NCBI GenBank assembly: GCA_010093685.1
Contig: MU006220.1
Location: forward strand, 589,502-653,501
Origin: Ophiobolus disseminans
Taxonomy: Eukaryota > Ascomycota > Dothideomycetes > Pleosporales > Phaeosphaeriaceae
DNA length: 64,000 nt
Direction: 5' to 3'
Made by a program: the position numbers and the translations under genes. Under the pieces are notes generated by a model. It was not told the origin of the DNA. It was given only the letters and a program-made list of their open reading frames with translations, and made no database searches. Shown here piece by piece: positions 53,588-64,000 of this stretch (the first letter of the stretch is position 1; each line of letters begins with the position of its first letter).

Positions 53588-55615
53588 GACGGGCTGAGGC
53601 TTGCGACGATGCACAGGATTCTGAGAAGTGAAATCCAGTCGGAGTTTTTTTGCAGCACGAAAAGGAGGGTTCTCGTGCGATTATAAGTTTGCGAAAATAT
53701 TGAGTTTTCTGGAACATGTACGCGCATTCTTGATTCCGCACACAAGCCGTTGCCATCGCCAAAGGCCATCCTAAGACTTTGAACCCACATAGAGCGCATC
53801 CGCCTCTCCAACAATTACGCTGAAAATGTCAGCCAAGCAGCGCGACGAGACCGTCGATCCACAACATTCCTATTTCCACGAAGGAAAATCATCCAAGTGT
53901 GGTAATGATTGCCACGCTATGCAACGTTCTGCACGTGGAGAGGTGACGTCTGGGGTAAGTTTGCGGGGAAGATCTTGGTTTCTCTTGGGACTGGTCTTGG
54001 AAGCGATCGTGGAAGATTTGAACCGCGGCTCGCATCCGAACTTCAGTATAGGAGGGAGGCGCAGTGGTTTTGTGGGCAGCTTGTGGAGATCTAAGGGCTT
54101 GGCTATGCACGCTTATTGCCGGCGTATAGGCTACTCGAATGGACATGCATCATTATGGCTCGCGGTTCAAACGGTACTGATAGCCTCTAGGAAGTGAGCA
54201 CCAGCTTCCAGTTTTCGTGAGTAGATGGAATATCAACGACGATTCCCAGCTCTTATAGTGAAAGATAAAGTGACAAGAACGCGGGCTAGTCGACGTAACT
54301 AGATAACAATGAGACGTTCGAGAAAGGACATATCTAATTACCGAAGAAATATGCCAATGAAGCGACGACTAGATGAAACCGGCCCTGCCAAAGTTCTGTA
54401 CAACTTGCATGCTATTTCATCATCTACTTATCTAGGTAGGTAGCTGGCGACAGGTCAGTGGCAGCAACCGAGGGTAATAACAAGGCATCTTCACCGTTAC
54501 CTAGGTAGTCATGTCCCGAAAAAGCCCGCCCCAGCTTGGAGAATACGATTCACAAGATTGCTTATTAGTTGTGTGACTGTTGGGTGCCATCATGGCTGAG
54601 AACAGGCTGATCACTCGTGACAAAGAAGAAAAATGAACAGCCGTCGGTATGACAACGACACAGCAATGAAGACTACAATTGCTCAAGCGAACAACTCGAT
54701 GAGTGTTCTTAGACACAGAAAGATAATAGTTCCCAAATAGCGGTACAGCAATTTGTGTCCAGTCGAGAAGCCTGTCTATTCTCACGACGTTATATTGCAA
54801 AAGGGCGCAGTTGGCCCTATTGACATTGCGGAATTCTTTCGTGCTGTTGATATGGCCTTTTTGTGCTTAGTGTGTTCCAGTTTTGGTGGAACAGTGCGTC
54901 GACGCTAAATAGCCACCACTGCTTACGATACGCTGCGCTGCCCACCGCTCTTCACCTTCGCACAAAGGCTTTCCCAACACTCACTGCAAGCGACTGAAAC
55001 AATGGCAGCAAGACCCACGCGACGCATGGTGTCCGATCGGTTTCGTCAAGATCTCCTATGGGAAAGTTCAAATACTCGAAGACGGTACACGGGTTAGGGC
55101 GGCCACTTGGGGGCAGTCTTATCTGCCGCCAGGCATTGCCTTCTTCTTCCGTGGAGCTCAAGCCGTGAGCATTGACGAGGCTGTGCAGGTGAGCGTCGAT
55201 GTGTACGCGGAAGGAGAGCGCGACCGTACGATGGAGGAGTTCTGGGCTACACAATTGCGCCAAGCGCATCGGCATGATAAGACGGTGCCAATGAACCAAA
55301 AAGGATTTGGTCAAGGCATAACTTTCTGGGAATGGAGTCGAATACCAGTCCCACCTGGGGGGTTTGCAGAAAGACCACCGGGCGAGGCCGTTCCAGGGAG
55401 TAGTAGCAGTGAATTCGGGGTGGATTGACTTCCAAAAATAAACTGCCCGTTGCTGATGGATCTTAAAAGTAACTTGAGTACTTGTTACAACCAGCAATAC
55501 TGGTCTTAAAGGCCATTGAAAAAATATTCACCCCCAGAATATGTCTCTTTCAGAAACTACTTTCCGACGCAGCAAAAGGCTTCCGACCACCGTCACTCGC
55601 CTCTCGTTCGGATGT
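53588..55615. other. Intergenic, 2.0 kb
   Basis: The longest gene-poor stretch on the right. A 181-codon minus-strand frame (54952-55497) and a 123-codon plus-strand frame (53826-54197) have no recognisable motif. CTAGGTAG-type short elements occur near 54435 and 54500. No transposon remnant was recognised. Confidence 0.4.
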
Positions 55616-57344
55616 TCAGGTCTCAGCAGCATTGTCATCAACTAGCCCTAAGCTCTTATTCAGCACCATCAATCTCTTCAAGATCTTATCCCTTCCTGCC
55701 TTGACCATCACTCCGGCCTTTAACTTAGCTTCCTCTTCCTCTCTCGCATTCTCCGCTTTCTTATCTTCTTTCTCAAATCTCTTCTTCCACATACCGACGT
55801 AGTTGGTGTGGCTCTGCCGAATCCAGATATGCCACCACATCTCCTTGACCCAGTCTGCGAGAAGCTTGTCGGTAGCGCCGGCGTAGGTTGCGTCAGTCCA
55901 ACACATCTCGAAATCCTTGTCGCGAGGGGAGCAGAGGAGATACGGAGCGCCGTTGGCTGAGTCGAAGAGTGTCCAGCGTGCGATGCAGAGCAGCTTCTTC
56001 TCGATGGTCATGTTTTCGGGTGGTGGAGACGGGTTGCATGTAAATGGTGGTGTACGAGGGAGTGGCTCCAAGTACAGAGGTATGTCCCAAGGCTCGCTTG
56101 CCTGAACTGATGGAAGAGAAATACCGAGTACTGGTGCCTCGATCACGTAGACCTTATCGTATGGCATCATAGACGGCGTGAGTACTCCGGTCGCAATGGG
56201 CATGACTTCTGGTGTGTTCGAATTCGCTTCTGGCTGCTTGACGATGACGGACGGCCGAGGGAAGTCGTTTCTCCAACCGTCTTTGCCCTCTGATATAGCC
56301 TCCATCAGCATGATCCTCAGCCTTTGCTCTTCAAGCTCCTTCACATAGACAGCTCGCTTCGTGTAGTACTTAACCGCAATATGCGGGAATAAGGTAAACA
56401 CCTTCGCGCGAACTGCTACTCGGGTATGCTTGTTCCAAGCTTTGAGATCAAGATCATGCTGATCCAAATCGTTGGCAACGCCATCAGGCTCAGTGCTACC
56501 ATTGACGAATTTGTAACCAGGATAGTGATTTGGAATCCACTCTCTGATGAAGTAGGTCCAGTGAGGCAAACGGTCCTCGAGTCGCTTGTTGTAGTTCTCC
56601 TCAGCAAGGCGAGCTCCGAAGTGCCCAGGGTTGAAGAGCCAAGTACTGGCGAAGTATGTGTAAACTGATGTATTTTGTCAGTCTTTGCAAGTATATCTGG
56701 TCTACTTTGCCGCGAGGTTACTGACGTTCATCCTTGGTCTTGAACTGTGCATCCAATATCCTTCTATCCACTCCCATGATTCGCAGGACGTCCCTCGGCT
56801 CTCTGCTAATCCAAATCATGCTCCCGGGGAAATTGACTTCGTCCATCTCTTCCACACGAATATAGAATCTTTCGGGATCGATATTCAGACCGAGCGGCTT
56901 GACCATGCTTCCTATGATCTTGCTGTTGGTCGCGTAGCTGGTCTCATACGTCTGCCATTCGAAATGTTCAGGGTTGAAGCATACTTTGACATCGACCTGG
57001 ACCCAGAAATCTTCGTCTTCATGGCCTGGCACATGAATGGCAAAGTACATGCACATGAAGTTCAAGAAGCCGCGGCGTCCATGGGTGGTGTTGAGCGCGG
57101 ATTTTAAAAGGCTGACTGTGTCGTCCCAGTCGAAAGTGTCGATGGAAGTACTTGTAGGTGAATGAAGCGGTCCCGAGACGAGGAAGTCAATGTCGCCATA
57201 GTCGCTTTTCTCCGGCATCTCCATCGGGATGGCGACGTGAGAGAAGATCGTCCGAAGCGCTGCAGTAGTATGCAACTTAATCTGTTCGTATACGTCTGGA
57301 GATATACGGGGACAATTGAGGTATTTGAACGCGTGCGCACCCAT
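55616..57344 (-). CDS. Candidate nucleotidyltransferase-fold protein, unknown family
   Basis: Exons 57344-56726 and 56664-55616 give 555 residues. The N-terminal 60 residues include KSDYGDIDFLVSG (about 47-58), which matches the G-x-D-x-D metal-binding core of nucleotidyltransferases. A possible third acidic residue is in DFWVQVDVKVCF (about 111-122). The second exon begins with LYTYFASTWLFNPGHF and carries a conserved RLPHWTYFIREWIPNH segment. The C-terminus (about 500-555) is a charged helix (KKRFEKEDKKAENAREEEEA). This fold assignment is a motif-level inference; I do not recognise the family and name no substrate. It is a well-formed, clearly coding gene. Confidence 0.8.
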
Positions 57345-58257
57345 ATTGATGTTCTATCTTTGACTGAGGCTCTTGCTTATCGTTTATCCGACGCTTTTGA
57401 GGTTGGCTGTTGCTAATTTAGTGGCCTAGTAGCTGTGTGGATGAAATAGAACGAGGCTATAGCCAAAGAACTAATACTGTACTTACTAGCGGTGAGGTAA
57501 GGTAAAGGCAAGTAGCTGTACTGGTGATCGTCGGTGAGGAGCAGAACGTAATTGACTGTGTGAGAGTTGCTTGTTCGACCGACCGAACTTTTGATCTTGT
57601 GATGATGTCTGTATATCGATGTGACCATCTTGAGTGGCTCGTGATAATGCTGCATCATTGGTGATGTCACGTCCCAACTCGACGTCTGATGGTGCTCATG
57701 TGACGGCAGCAAAGCAAGCCATGCGTAAGGAGCAAACATTGCTGGGCGTGACTGTGCATCTTGTACGCATGAACTTCTCGAAATAGTTGTCCCAAACATT
57801 CTGTGAATTTCAAGGTTATGCCCAGTCTGAGAACGAACTTAGGGTGACCGCATCCAAGTCAATATTTCGATCCTCGTTTCACCCACCTGGTGAGACCATA
57901 TGGTAGATTACCAAGCAAAAGAAAACTGCGTACGACATCATCGCGCACTTCGTGATTGCTAATGGAAATATGGCACATCGTCGTCGTGAAAATGAATTTT
58001 GCACACTCTCACCTTCTAACTCAGCCCCCACCATCAGCCTCCTAGCCTAAAACCCTCAACATCAACCTGTGGCACAAACCCATACCACCCAGGAATCTAT
58101 TGGATGAGATCCGACAACCAAAGTTCGACCTTTCAATGCACTGCGGCGCAGCTGTGCCACCAGCGCTTAATCCACACCTTTATCAGCACCTCACCAACAT
58201 TAACACCGCTCCAATACTCACACACCTCACCCAACACCAAAACTCACCAAACACAAA
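57345..58257. other. Intergenic
   Basis: Promoters of the two divergent genes on either side. No gene supported; a 128-codon minus-strand frame (57413-57799) lacks motifs. Confidence 0.45.
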
Positions 58258-58907
58258 ATGTCCCTCTCAAAACTCCAATCTCTCTTCCCCTGCTTCACAT
58301 GCACCGAACCCGCGGATCTCACTTTCCCAGACGAAAAAGCCTCCCTCCTCGCCGCCGCCGCCAACGACGACAACGACACCGAGAACAACAACCCTCGCGC
58401 TGCCGCCCTCATCGCCCAAGATGTCGTCTCCACACTCCTCACGACCTCCCTGCGCGGCCCCGCCCTCCAAATGCACCTCGACGCCCTCGTCGGCACCTAT
58501 GGCTGGCGCGAAAACCTCGCAAAATGGATCCTCGAGAAACTAAGCCGCGCGCTGGAATGGGGCCACGACGACCTGGGACCGGCTATGCGCGCCGCGTACG
58601 AAAGAGCGACGGAAGTTGCACTCGGTGTTAAGGGGTTTGTGCGCGAGCATCCTGTTTTCTGCACCGTGGTTGCGCTGGGCGTGTTGGCGCTGATGGCGCC
58701 GTGGGTGTTGGAGGTGTTGGGGTTTGTGGAGATGGGGATTGAGGAAGGTATGTGACGTGTGAACTGCAAGAGTTTGTCTGATAAGTACTGATGATGTGTG
58801 CAGGTAGCTTTGCGGCTTGGTGGCAGTCGACGTACGCGGGGTTGGTGCCTAAGGGGTCGCTGTTTTCTTTCTTTCAGCGCTTGGGGATGACGTGGCATTG
58901 GGTCTAA
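58258..58907 (+). CDS. IFI6/ISG12-like small membrane protein
   Basis: Exons 58258-58747 and 58804-58907 give 197 residues. After an N-terminal region with two Cys-containing turns (FPCFTCTEP) come amphipathic helices. A strongly hydrophobic span (FCTVVALGVLALMAPWVLEV) lies at about 138-158. Splicing recovers EEGSFAAWWQSTYAGLVPKG, followed by SLFSFFQRLGM. This matches the Ifi-6-16/ISG12 pattern (GS-AA--QS--G--P-GSLF--LQ). In animals these proteins localise to mitochondria or nuclear envelope; the fungal role is unknown. Without the second exon the hallmark would be lost. Confidence 0.82.
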
Positions 58908-59067
58908 AGGTTCGTCGCTCCTTGGGCTATATGTCAGTGCGTGTAATGAGAAACGATGAGGAAGGGAATTGAGAACTTGTAGGGCTTGGTGTGGTTGATG
59001 AAGGAGGGACTGTATTAATAATTATTATGGCCATGCTATCATCATCAACCGTTCCTCAGTCGCCTAA

Positions 59068-60306
59068 CTATAGGTATATGTAACAGAACGGGCCTGCCAT
59101 GGTGCTCATCGCATTCCTAATGGGGATATTGGGTGGCCCAGCGTATCCCACACTCAGGATATCATCCAGCGTTGCATCTCGGCTCGGGTTCAAGTTCATA
59201 AATGTGATGGTGCCAGCTATCGCATTCTGCCTTGTCTTCAAGTCCAGAGTCTGCCATACCCACCAGACCAGATCAATCATGCTGTGATGCATGAAGAATG
59301 CCGGGTCGGATGGCGAGTTGAATAAATCTCCGTTTGCGTCTCCAGCGATCATGTAGTGCCCAGCGCCATGGAGACCTAGGTCACCGGCAACAACATTTTG
59401 CATGTGGTCTTGGAAGCTCTTGATGTCCCGATTGCCGAGGATGAGAGAGACGATATCGTTGTCAGAGGCGTTCATTGCTGCTTGAGGGCTGAGCTCACGA
59501 GACAGACAGCGCGGGTTGTAACCCAGGCCATTGGCCTGAGGGTTGGGAGGGATGCCGGGCCAGACGGTCTGGACTGGTCCGAGGTGGAGTTTCCAGTCCT
59601 TGAATGGGCCTTGAGTGACACATCCTCCACCATTTGCCGGTTTGAGGCGCACAAGGCAGTTCTCTGCAGTGGGCACACAGGTATCGTTACGTCCAGGGAT
59701 GAAGACTCCATCTCCGGACAGACTGGTCTCGCTGCCATCAAAGAGGGGCGATTTTCGCGGATCTGGGTACTTGGCCCAGTTGTAGTATGGGTGGGCGCCT
59801 TTGTATCCACACTCGTTGCGGAGTGCTTGCTCGTACGACCACACAAAGTAGCGATGCCACGACAGAAAGTTGCCCTGCGCAAGTTAGCTTTGTTGTGTTG
59901 AAGCAATCTGATGATTTGTACTGTGAAATGTATGGTCCTTGTTTGTATAATATGAGTGACAACAAAGTCATCATATCTCGTCTTGGCTCCCTCGGCTATG
60001 GCTGCTGGGGTGAGAGCTGGCTTCTTCCCTAAGCATTGGACAGCGCTGATGTAGTTGAGCTTCTCTGCTTTTGACAAGGTTCCCCTAAAATTGTGAGCAA
60101 AGTTCCATGTCGTGCATTGCTTGTACTACGTACCACTCTCGTCGCACAGATACGTTTCCCAGGTGGCATTGGGCGTTGTCTCGTTTGGCGGTTATGTTTT
60201 GAGCGTCGAGGGTTTCTAGCGATTGTGCCAGCAGTGAGTCGATTTCGAGCGATTGGATGGCACCAGCAGTCAACAGCAGAGACGCTGCGATCTTTGTGAA
60301 CTTCAT
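59068..60306 (-). CDS. Secreted tyrosinase/catechol-oxidase-like enzyme
   Basis: Type-3 dicopper oxidase expected to oxidise phenols outside the cell. Exons 60306-60134, 60084-59922 and 59874-59068 give 380 residues, the short extracellular type. Residues 1-19 are a signal peptide (MKFTKIAASLLLTAGAIQS). The CuA site is THIIQTRTIHFTGNFLSWHR, whose histidine spacing is complete only after joining exons 2 and 3. The CuB site is HGAGHYMIAGD, followed by DPAFFMHHSMIDLVWWVWQ. It lacks the C-terminal lid domain of classical melanogenic tyrosinases. A TATA box lies 67 bp upstream of the ATG. Catechol oxidase or o-aminophenol oxidase activity cannot be told apart. Confidence 0.92.
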
Positions 60307-61498
60307 CGTGAGCAGTGGGATTGAAGGTGTGGTGTTGTGAAGGATACCACCGATAGTCGTGCCGCCATTGCTCTTTATACAATGTTACTTCGGGTCGGAG
60401 AACACTTGCCGTGAAAGCCACGAGCTGTAGGATCATATGCAGGGGTCCAGAATTGCATGGATGGACACTCCGGATTCAAGAGCCGCAGGGAGGTCTTCTC
60501 TCTGACTCGAAGCGCACTTGCTCCGCCACGCATCAATGTCCAAGAGAGTAGATATCCCGCGACCATGACAGCGCATTATCCCTTCTCAGTCGAGGAGGAT
60601 GTGATGCTGGATCGTTCGACTACCAACCGCAATATTGCTGGGTCGATCGGCAGATAGGACGTGAGGCGAAATCCCGCTCCTGAGTTCGCTTGCAAGGTAC
60701 CGTGCATATATTAGCAATCTTACCCCGATCCTTCAGGACTATCCGCCGCAGCAACTTGAACTACCTATCTCGATATCTTGGATTACCTGGTCTTTGGGGC
60801 TATTCGCGCATGCCACATAGCCGCGCGTGTGCTGGTCTTGTGTTGCGCACGCTGTCCCGAGTAGTCCCAAAGAAATCGGCCCGTACCAATGGATATTTGG
60901 TATCAAGTCACTCGAGTCGAATGGCTAGTGATAAGGCCCCTGTCGCGAGGCGATCTAAATGTAGAAAAGGCTGACTCGAAAGAGCGGCCTGAGATTCGGA
61001 GTGAACAATGCGAGGTTGTGGCCGCGCCAAACGTGGCAGCGGGAACGCTTCCGCCAGGCACGTGCGTGCTTGGACTTCGTCTCCAGACTTTGGACCTTCA
61101 TCCCCATCATTTGGTCCGGCATTGCGTTTCGACGCCGCCTAGCAAGAACAGATGGCTCATTACAGCAACATGCCACATGGGTTCAATAGACATCTCGCCG
61201 AGTCATGTTTGCTGTTGCAATTGCCGAGTTCAATGAGGTCATCTTACTAATGTTCTGCGCTTACATCCAGCGACAGCACAACGCAAAAGTACGACTCGTT
61301 AGTCGCAAGGTTGTAGGACTGATGGTTGAGGAAACGATCGAATAAGAGCCTCTGAATGATGGACAGTAGGTGGAGTATGTCACTGCATCCCACCTGGGAT
61401 TGGTAATCAGGCTTTCACGATATATCAACATCTTCTCAAATTTCAAACTTCACATCTCAAACTTCGCTACTCAGATTTCAATAAAGTACCCTACCAAA
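60307..61498. other. Intergenic, divergent promoter region 1.2 kb
   Basis: Between the tyrosinase (minus) and NmrA-like (plus) genes. No gene supported. Contains the tyrosinase TATA box (separate entry) and short shadow frames. Confidence 0.5.
60373..60379 (-). promoter_or_regulatory. TATA box of the tyrosinase gene
   Basis: TATAAAG read on the minus strand, 67 bp before the start codon at 60306. Confidence 0.5.
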
Positions 61499-62494
61499 AT
61501 GATAGCACTCACCGGCGCAACCGGAAAACTCGGATCTGCCGTCCTCAACGCCATCCTCGACAATAAACTCGTGGATCCTAAAGACCTCGTCGTTTGCGTA
61601 AGTCTACCCTCAACCCACACGGCATAGTATTGAACAAGCCTAAAATATCAACAGACCGCATCCGACCCCACCACCCCCAAGCTCCAATACCTCCGCGACC
61701 AATCCATCACCCTCCGCCATGCCGATTTCGCCTCGCACTCCACCCTCGCAACCGCCTACACAGGCTGCACCAAGCTCTTCCTCGTCTCTTCGCCGCGCGC
61801 AGACATGGACTACAACGACGCCCCGCTCTGGCACGGCCGCGAAGCGCACCACCGCGCCGCCATCGACGCCGCCCTCAGCGTCGGCGTCTCGCACATCTAC
61901 TACACCTCGCTCGCGTTTGCGAATCCGAGCAAGGCTGGCGTGATGCGCGCACATGTGCGGACAGTGAAGTATCTCAAGGATCTGGAGAGTGCGGAGAAAG
62001 TGAAGGTTACAATCCTTGGTGAGGGCCTGTATAACGAGAGTTGGCCGCTGTATCTGGGGTATTATTTCGGTCTCAAGGCGGAGACGCGGAGCGAAGTTGT
62101 AGTCGCGGGCGATGGGAGAATCAACTGGACTTCCATTCCCGACATGGGGTTTGCGACGGCCAAGATTGTCGCTGCGCCGAGCGAGGAGTGGGCGGGTAAG
62201 ACGGTGTACTTGTGCCAGAAGCGGAGCTTGAGTTTACAGGAGGTCGCGCGCATTGTGAGTAAAATAAAGGGCGAGGAAGTAAGGTTGAAAATCACAGGTA
62301 GGAAGCAATACGAGGATTACTATGTGGAAGAGAAGGGCATGGAGAGGCCGAATGTCGAGTGGTGGAGTACCACGTATGATGCGCTCAAGGACGGGGAGTG
62401 TGAGGTCGACGATCCGACGCTGGAGTCGATATTGAAGGAGGCGGGACGTACGCCGAAAGCACTTGAGGAGACGATTGAAGAGATGTTGCGGTGA
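61499..62494 (+). CDS. NmrA-like NAD(P)H-binding reductase
   Basis: Atypical short-chain dehydrogenase of the NmrA/quinone-oxidoreductase-2 type. Exons 61499-61597 and 61655-62494 give 312 residues. The N-terminal GATGKLG motif (residues 6-12) binds the dinucleotide; after splicing the next block ends ITLRHADFASHSTL. The fold continues with LFLVSSPRADM and SHIYYTSLAFANPSKAG, and GRINWTSIPDMGFATAKIV is the family's late hallmark. No YxxxK pair is expected or seen, so it may act as a redox sensor or quinone reductase. Its role is unknown; it is not linked to the neighbouring tyrosinase beyond the shared upstream region. Confidence 0.9.
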
Positions 62495-62586
62495 GCAAGT
62501 AGGAACTCCAACAGACTAAATACATGTAGTTGAGTTGCGACGTTACGATCACCCTTCATACCTCCCCACCACACACACACCCTCCC

Positions 62587-62871
62587 TCAACGCGTCAACG
62601 TCTCCATCAAAACACACTCACACCCCTTCCTCATCTTCCTATCGCAACACGGCGCACTTTTCTCCCCATCCCACCACACCTCCTCTTCCTCTTTCGCCAT
62701 CTCCTCCTTCTCCCCCTCACTCCTCTTTTCGTTCTTCTTACTCTCGTCAGATATTGTCTCAGCCGATGTCGACTTGTTCACCACCGCCGTCCGATCAATA
62801 GCGACGGCGACAAACGGGCGGCGCGAGGGGGGCAAGCGGGCGAGTTGTGCGCGGCCGAAGGTTGACATCAT
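62587..62871 (-). CDS. Possible small mitochondrial-type protein (94 residues)
   Basis: The N-terminus MMSTFGRAQLARLPPSRRPF has the Arg-rich, acid-free character of a mitochondrial transit peptide. An acidic KKEEM-like stretch (EGEKEEMAKEEEEVWWDGEK) and a Cys-containing end (SAPCCDRKMRKGCECV) follow. No family recognised. It ends about 90 bp from the convergent NmrA-like gene. Real gene status is plausible, not proven. Confidence 0.4.
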   Translation of the reverse strand: MMSTFGRAQLARLPPSRRPFVAVAIDRTAVVNKSTSAETISDESKKNEKRSEGEKEEMAKEEEEVWWDGEKSAPCCDRKMRKGCECVLMETLTR

Positions 62872-63352
62872 GGCCGTGGCTGGTAGGGCTGGATGTCGTT
62901 GTGGATTTGTATGCGATGTCTGTTGTCGCTGTTATAATTTCTGCGCGGCTTCTTGGAGGGCAGGATAGCGGCGCAGTATGATAGCTGGAATGTCTCGAAG
63001 CATTTGTTGTTTGTATGGTTTTGTGTGCGTGGTGGACGCAGATCTAAGTCAAACGCAGTAAGACAGTAGATATACGCTGCGAGACAGTTTCGTGCCGTCT
63101 GGCTCTAAGTCATAGGAAAAAGATCATTTTACCACTTACCATGGTTCTTGCTTGGGATGTGTTCATGGGCTTCTCATCTTTGAGCCGTGGTGCTGGCCGA
63201 CTCAACCACGGAACAGGGAGCTTGGAGGTTATACGCACACAACTCGCGAAAATGCTGAAAAAAACTAAGAATACAACGTCGTGTTCGATACCAAATACCT
63301 CGCTCAAACATTCAAGTTTATAACCTTACACGAATAAATTTACAGCTCTAGG
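62872..63352. other. Intergenic
   Basis: Between the small transit-peptide-like gene and the AAA ATPase 3' end. Nothing recognised. Confidence 0.5.
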
Positions 63353-64000
63353 TCACGCCCGCACCCTCGCTGCATTTTCGTTCCTTTCCGTCAGCGCGCC
63401 AAATCCAAAGTCCTTCTTCCGCTTGTTACCCTTGCGATCACCATACTGCTCGTCAAACTTCTTGATCGCAGTTAGACTTGTCATGTCTTCTGATATACTG
63501 GCGCTTATTTCTTGCAGCGCTTTGTCGAAGTGGCGGGCGTGGAGGATGCGCTTCTCGGGGAAATTGTAGGCCTGGCCACGGACAAGGTGGAGGGCTTTTG
63601 GTGGGGTTGGAGATGTTGAGGAGGTCGAACTAGTAGTGGGCGATTCGGCGGTGCTCACCGAGGGGCTATCCGACTCTGATGGAGGTGCCTCGATCTCGAG
63701 AGTCGTTTTCGCGACTTCTCTTGCAGCGTTTTCGTTTTCTTCTTTGACGCATGCCAGTGCCGCTGATACAGCAATGTTCTTCAAATCGCTTCCACTGTAA
63801 AATGGTGTGCGTTTCGCAAGATCTTCGAGTTTGACGGCGTCATCAAGCTGTTCACCGCTGAGATGGATGCGCAAGATCTCCTTGCGATCGGCTTGCGTGG
63901 GTAGGTCGACTAATAGGCGTCGTGGTAGGCGTCGGATGACAGCATCGTCCAGGTCAAATGGCCGATTTGTAGCCACCATGACGAAAACCGAGAGATCGTT
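63353..64000 (-). CDS. AAA ATPase, C-terminal part (runs off right edge)
   Basis: The 3' part of an AAA ATPase of the Msp1/ATAD1/spastin-like (meiotic) clade; the frame is open up to base 64000, so the start and Walker motifs are outside the window. Visible are the end of the Walker B/sensor region with VMVATNRPFDL, arginine fingers in VIRRLPRRLLVDLP, and the C-terminal helical lid TPFYSGSDLKNIAVSAALAC. Between the lid and the last helix there is a Ser/Thr/Pro-rich low-complexity insertion of about 40 residues (SESDSPSVSTAESPTTSSTS). The end is an ISASISEDMTSLTAIKKFDE helix and a basic tail. Mitochondrial membrane-protein extraction (Msp1) is one possible role. Confidence 0.85.
   Translation of the reverse strand, partial: NDLSVFVMVATNRPFDLDDAVIRRLPRRLLVDLPTQADRKEILRIHLSGEQLDDAVKLEDLAKRTPFYSGSDLKNIAVSAALACVKEENENAAREVAKTTLEIEAPPSESDSPSVSTAESPTTSSTSSTSPTPPKALHLVRGQAYNFPEKRILHARHFDKALQEISASISEDMTSLTAIKKFDEQYGDRKGNKRKKDFGFGALTERNENAARVRA

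Noticed and set aside
54952..55497. 181-codon minus-strand frame
   Set aside because: No motif or splice context; composition is not clearly coding. Kept as intergenic.
1..64000. CRISPR arrays, tRNA or rRNA genes
   Set aside because: No spaced palindromic repeats, and no B-box-like tRNA cores or rRNA segments were seen; the only array is a contiguous 23-bp tandem repeat.

Overview
The window is nuclear DNA of a filamentous ascomycete (Pezizomycotina, possibly a Dothideomycete; the class is an inference from gene style). It has about 50-bp GT-AG introns with CTAAC/CTGAC-like branch sites, dense genes on both strands without operons, HET and ankyrin-repeat genes, and small GPI-type secreted proteins. 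I found no rRNA, tRNA, CRISPR array or recognisable transposon gene. Splice sites were placed by eye and checked for an open reading frame across each junction; none has transcript support.

Left third (1-21 kb). A mitochondrial dicarboxylate carrier with an apparent 5-nt microexon is followed by a 2.2-kb field of decayed pieces of the dynactin p150 gene, broken up by short GAATGG/GAATAG repeats. The intact dynactin gene is at 6.1-9.5 kb. Then come a peroxisomal ABCD half-transporter, a Baeyer-Villiger-type flavin monooxygenase, a LisH/WD40 co-repressor protein (Sif2/TBL1 type) and a divergent TMEM115-like Golgi membrane protein.

Middle (21-41.4 kb). This holds a secreted crystallin-like protein, a 1373-residue ankyrin protein, a GPI-type DUF3455-like protein, an SDR, a small coiled-coil protein, a bromodomain protein resembling Bdc1/Brd8 and a small acidic protein with a possible frameshift. 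The most coherent group is at 36.1-41.4 kb: a FRE-type metalloreductase and a Ctr copper transporter diverge from one 0.9-kb promoter region, and a BIM1/X325-like secreted protein with an N-terminal histidine after signal cleavage follows. Together they look like a copper-uptake set.

Right third (42-64 kb). A broken HET-domain gene, an NAD(P)-binding protein, an Rqt4/TRIP4 ribosome-rescue factor paired head-to-head with a PPIL1-type cyclophilin, a zinc alcohol dehydrogenase of the formaldehyde-dehydrogenase type, a three-exon cysteine-doublet-rich surface protein, a Dal5-type MFS permease, a candidate nucleotidyltransferase-fold protein, an IFI6/ISG12-like membrane protein, a secreted tyrosinase, an NmrA-like reductase and the 3' part of an AAA ATPase that runs off the right edge.
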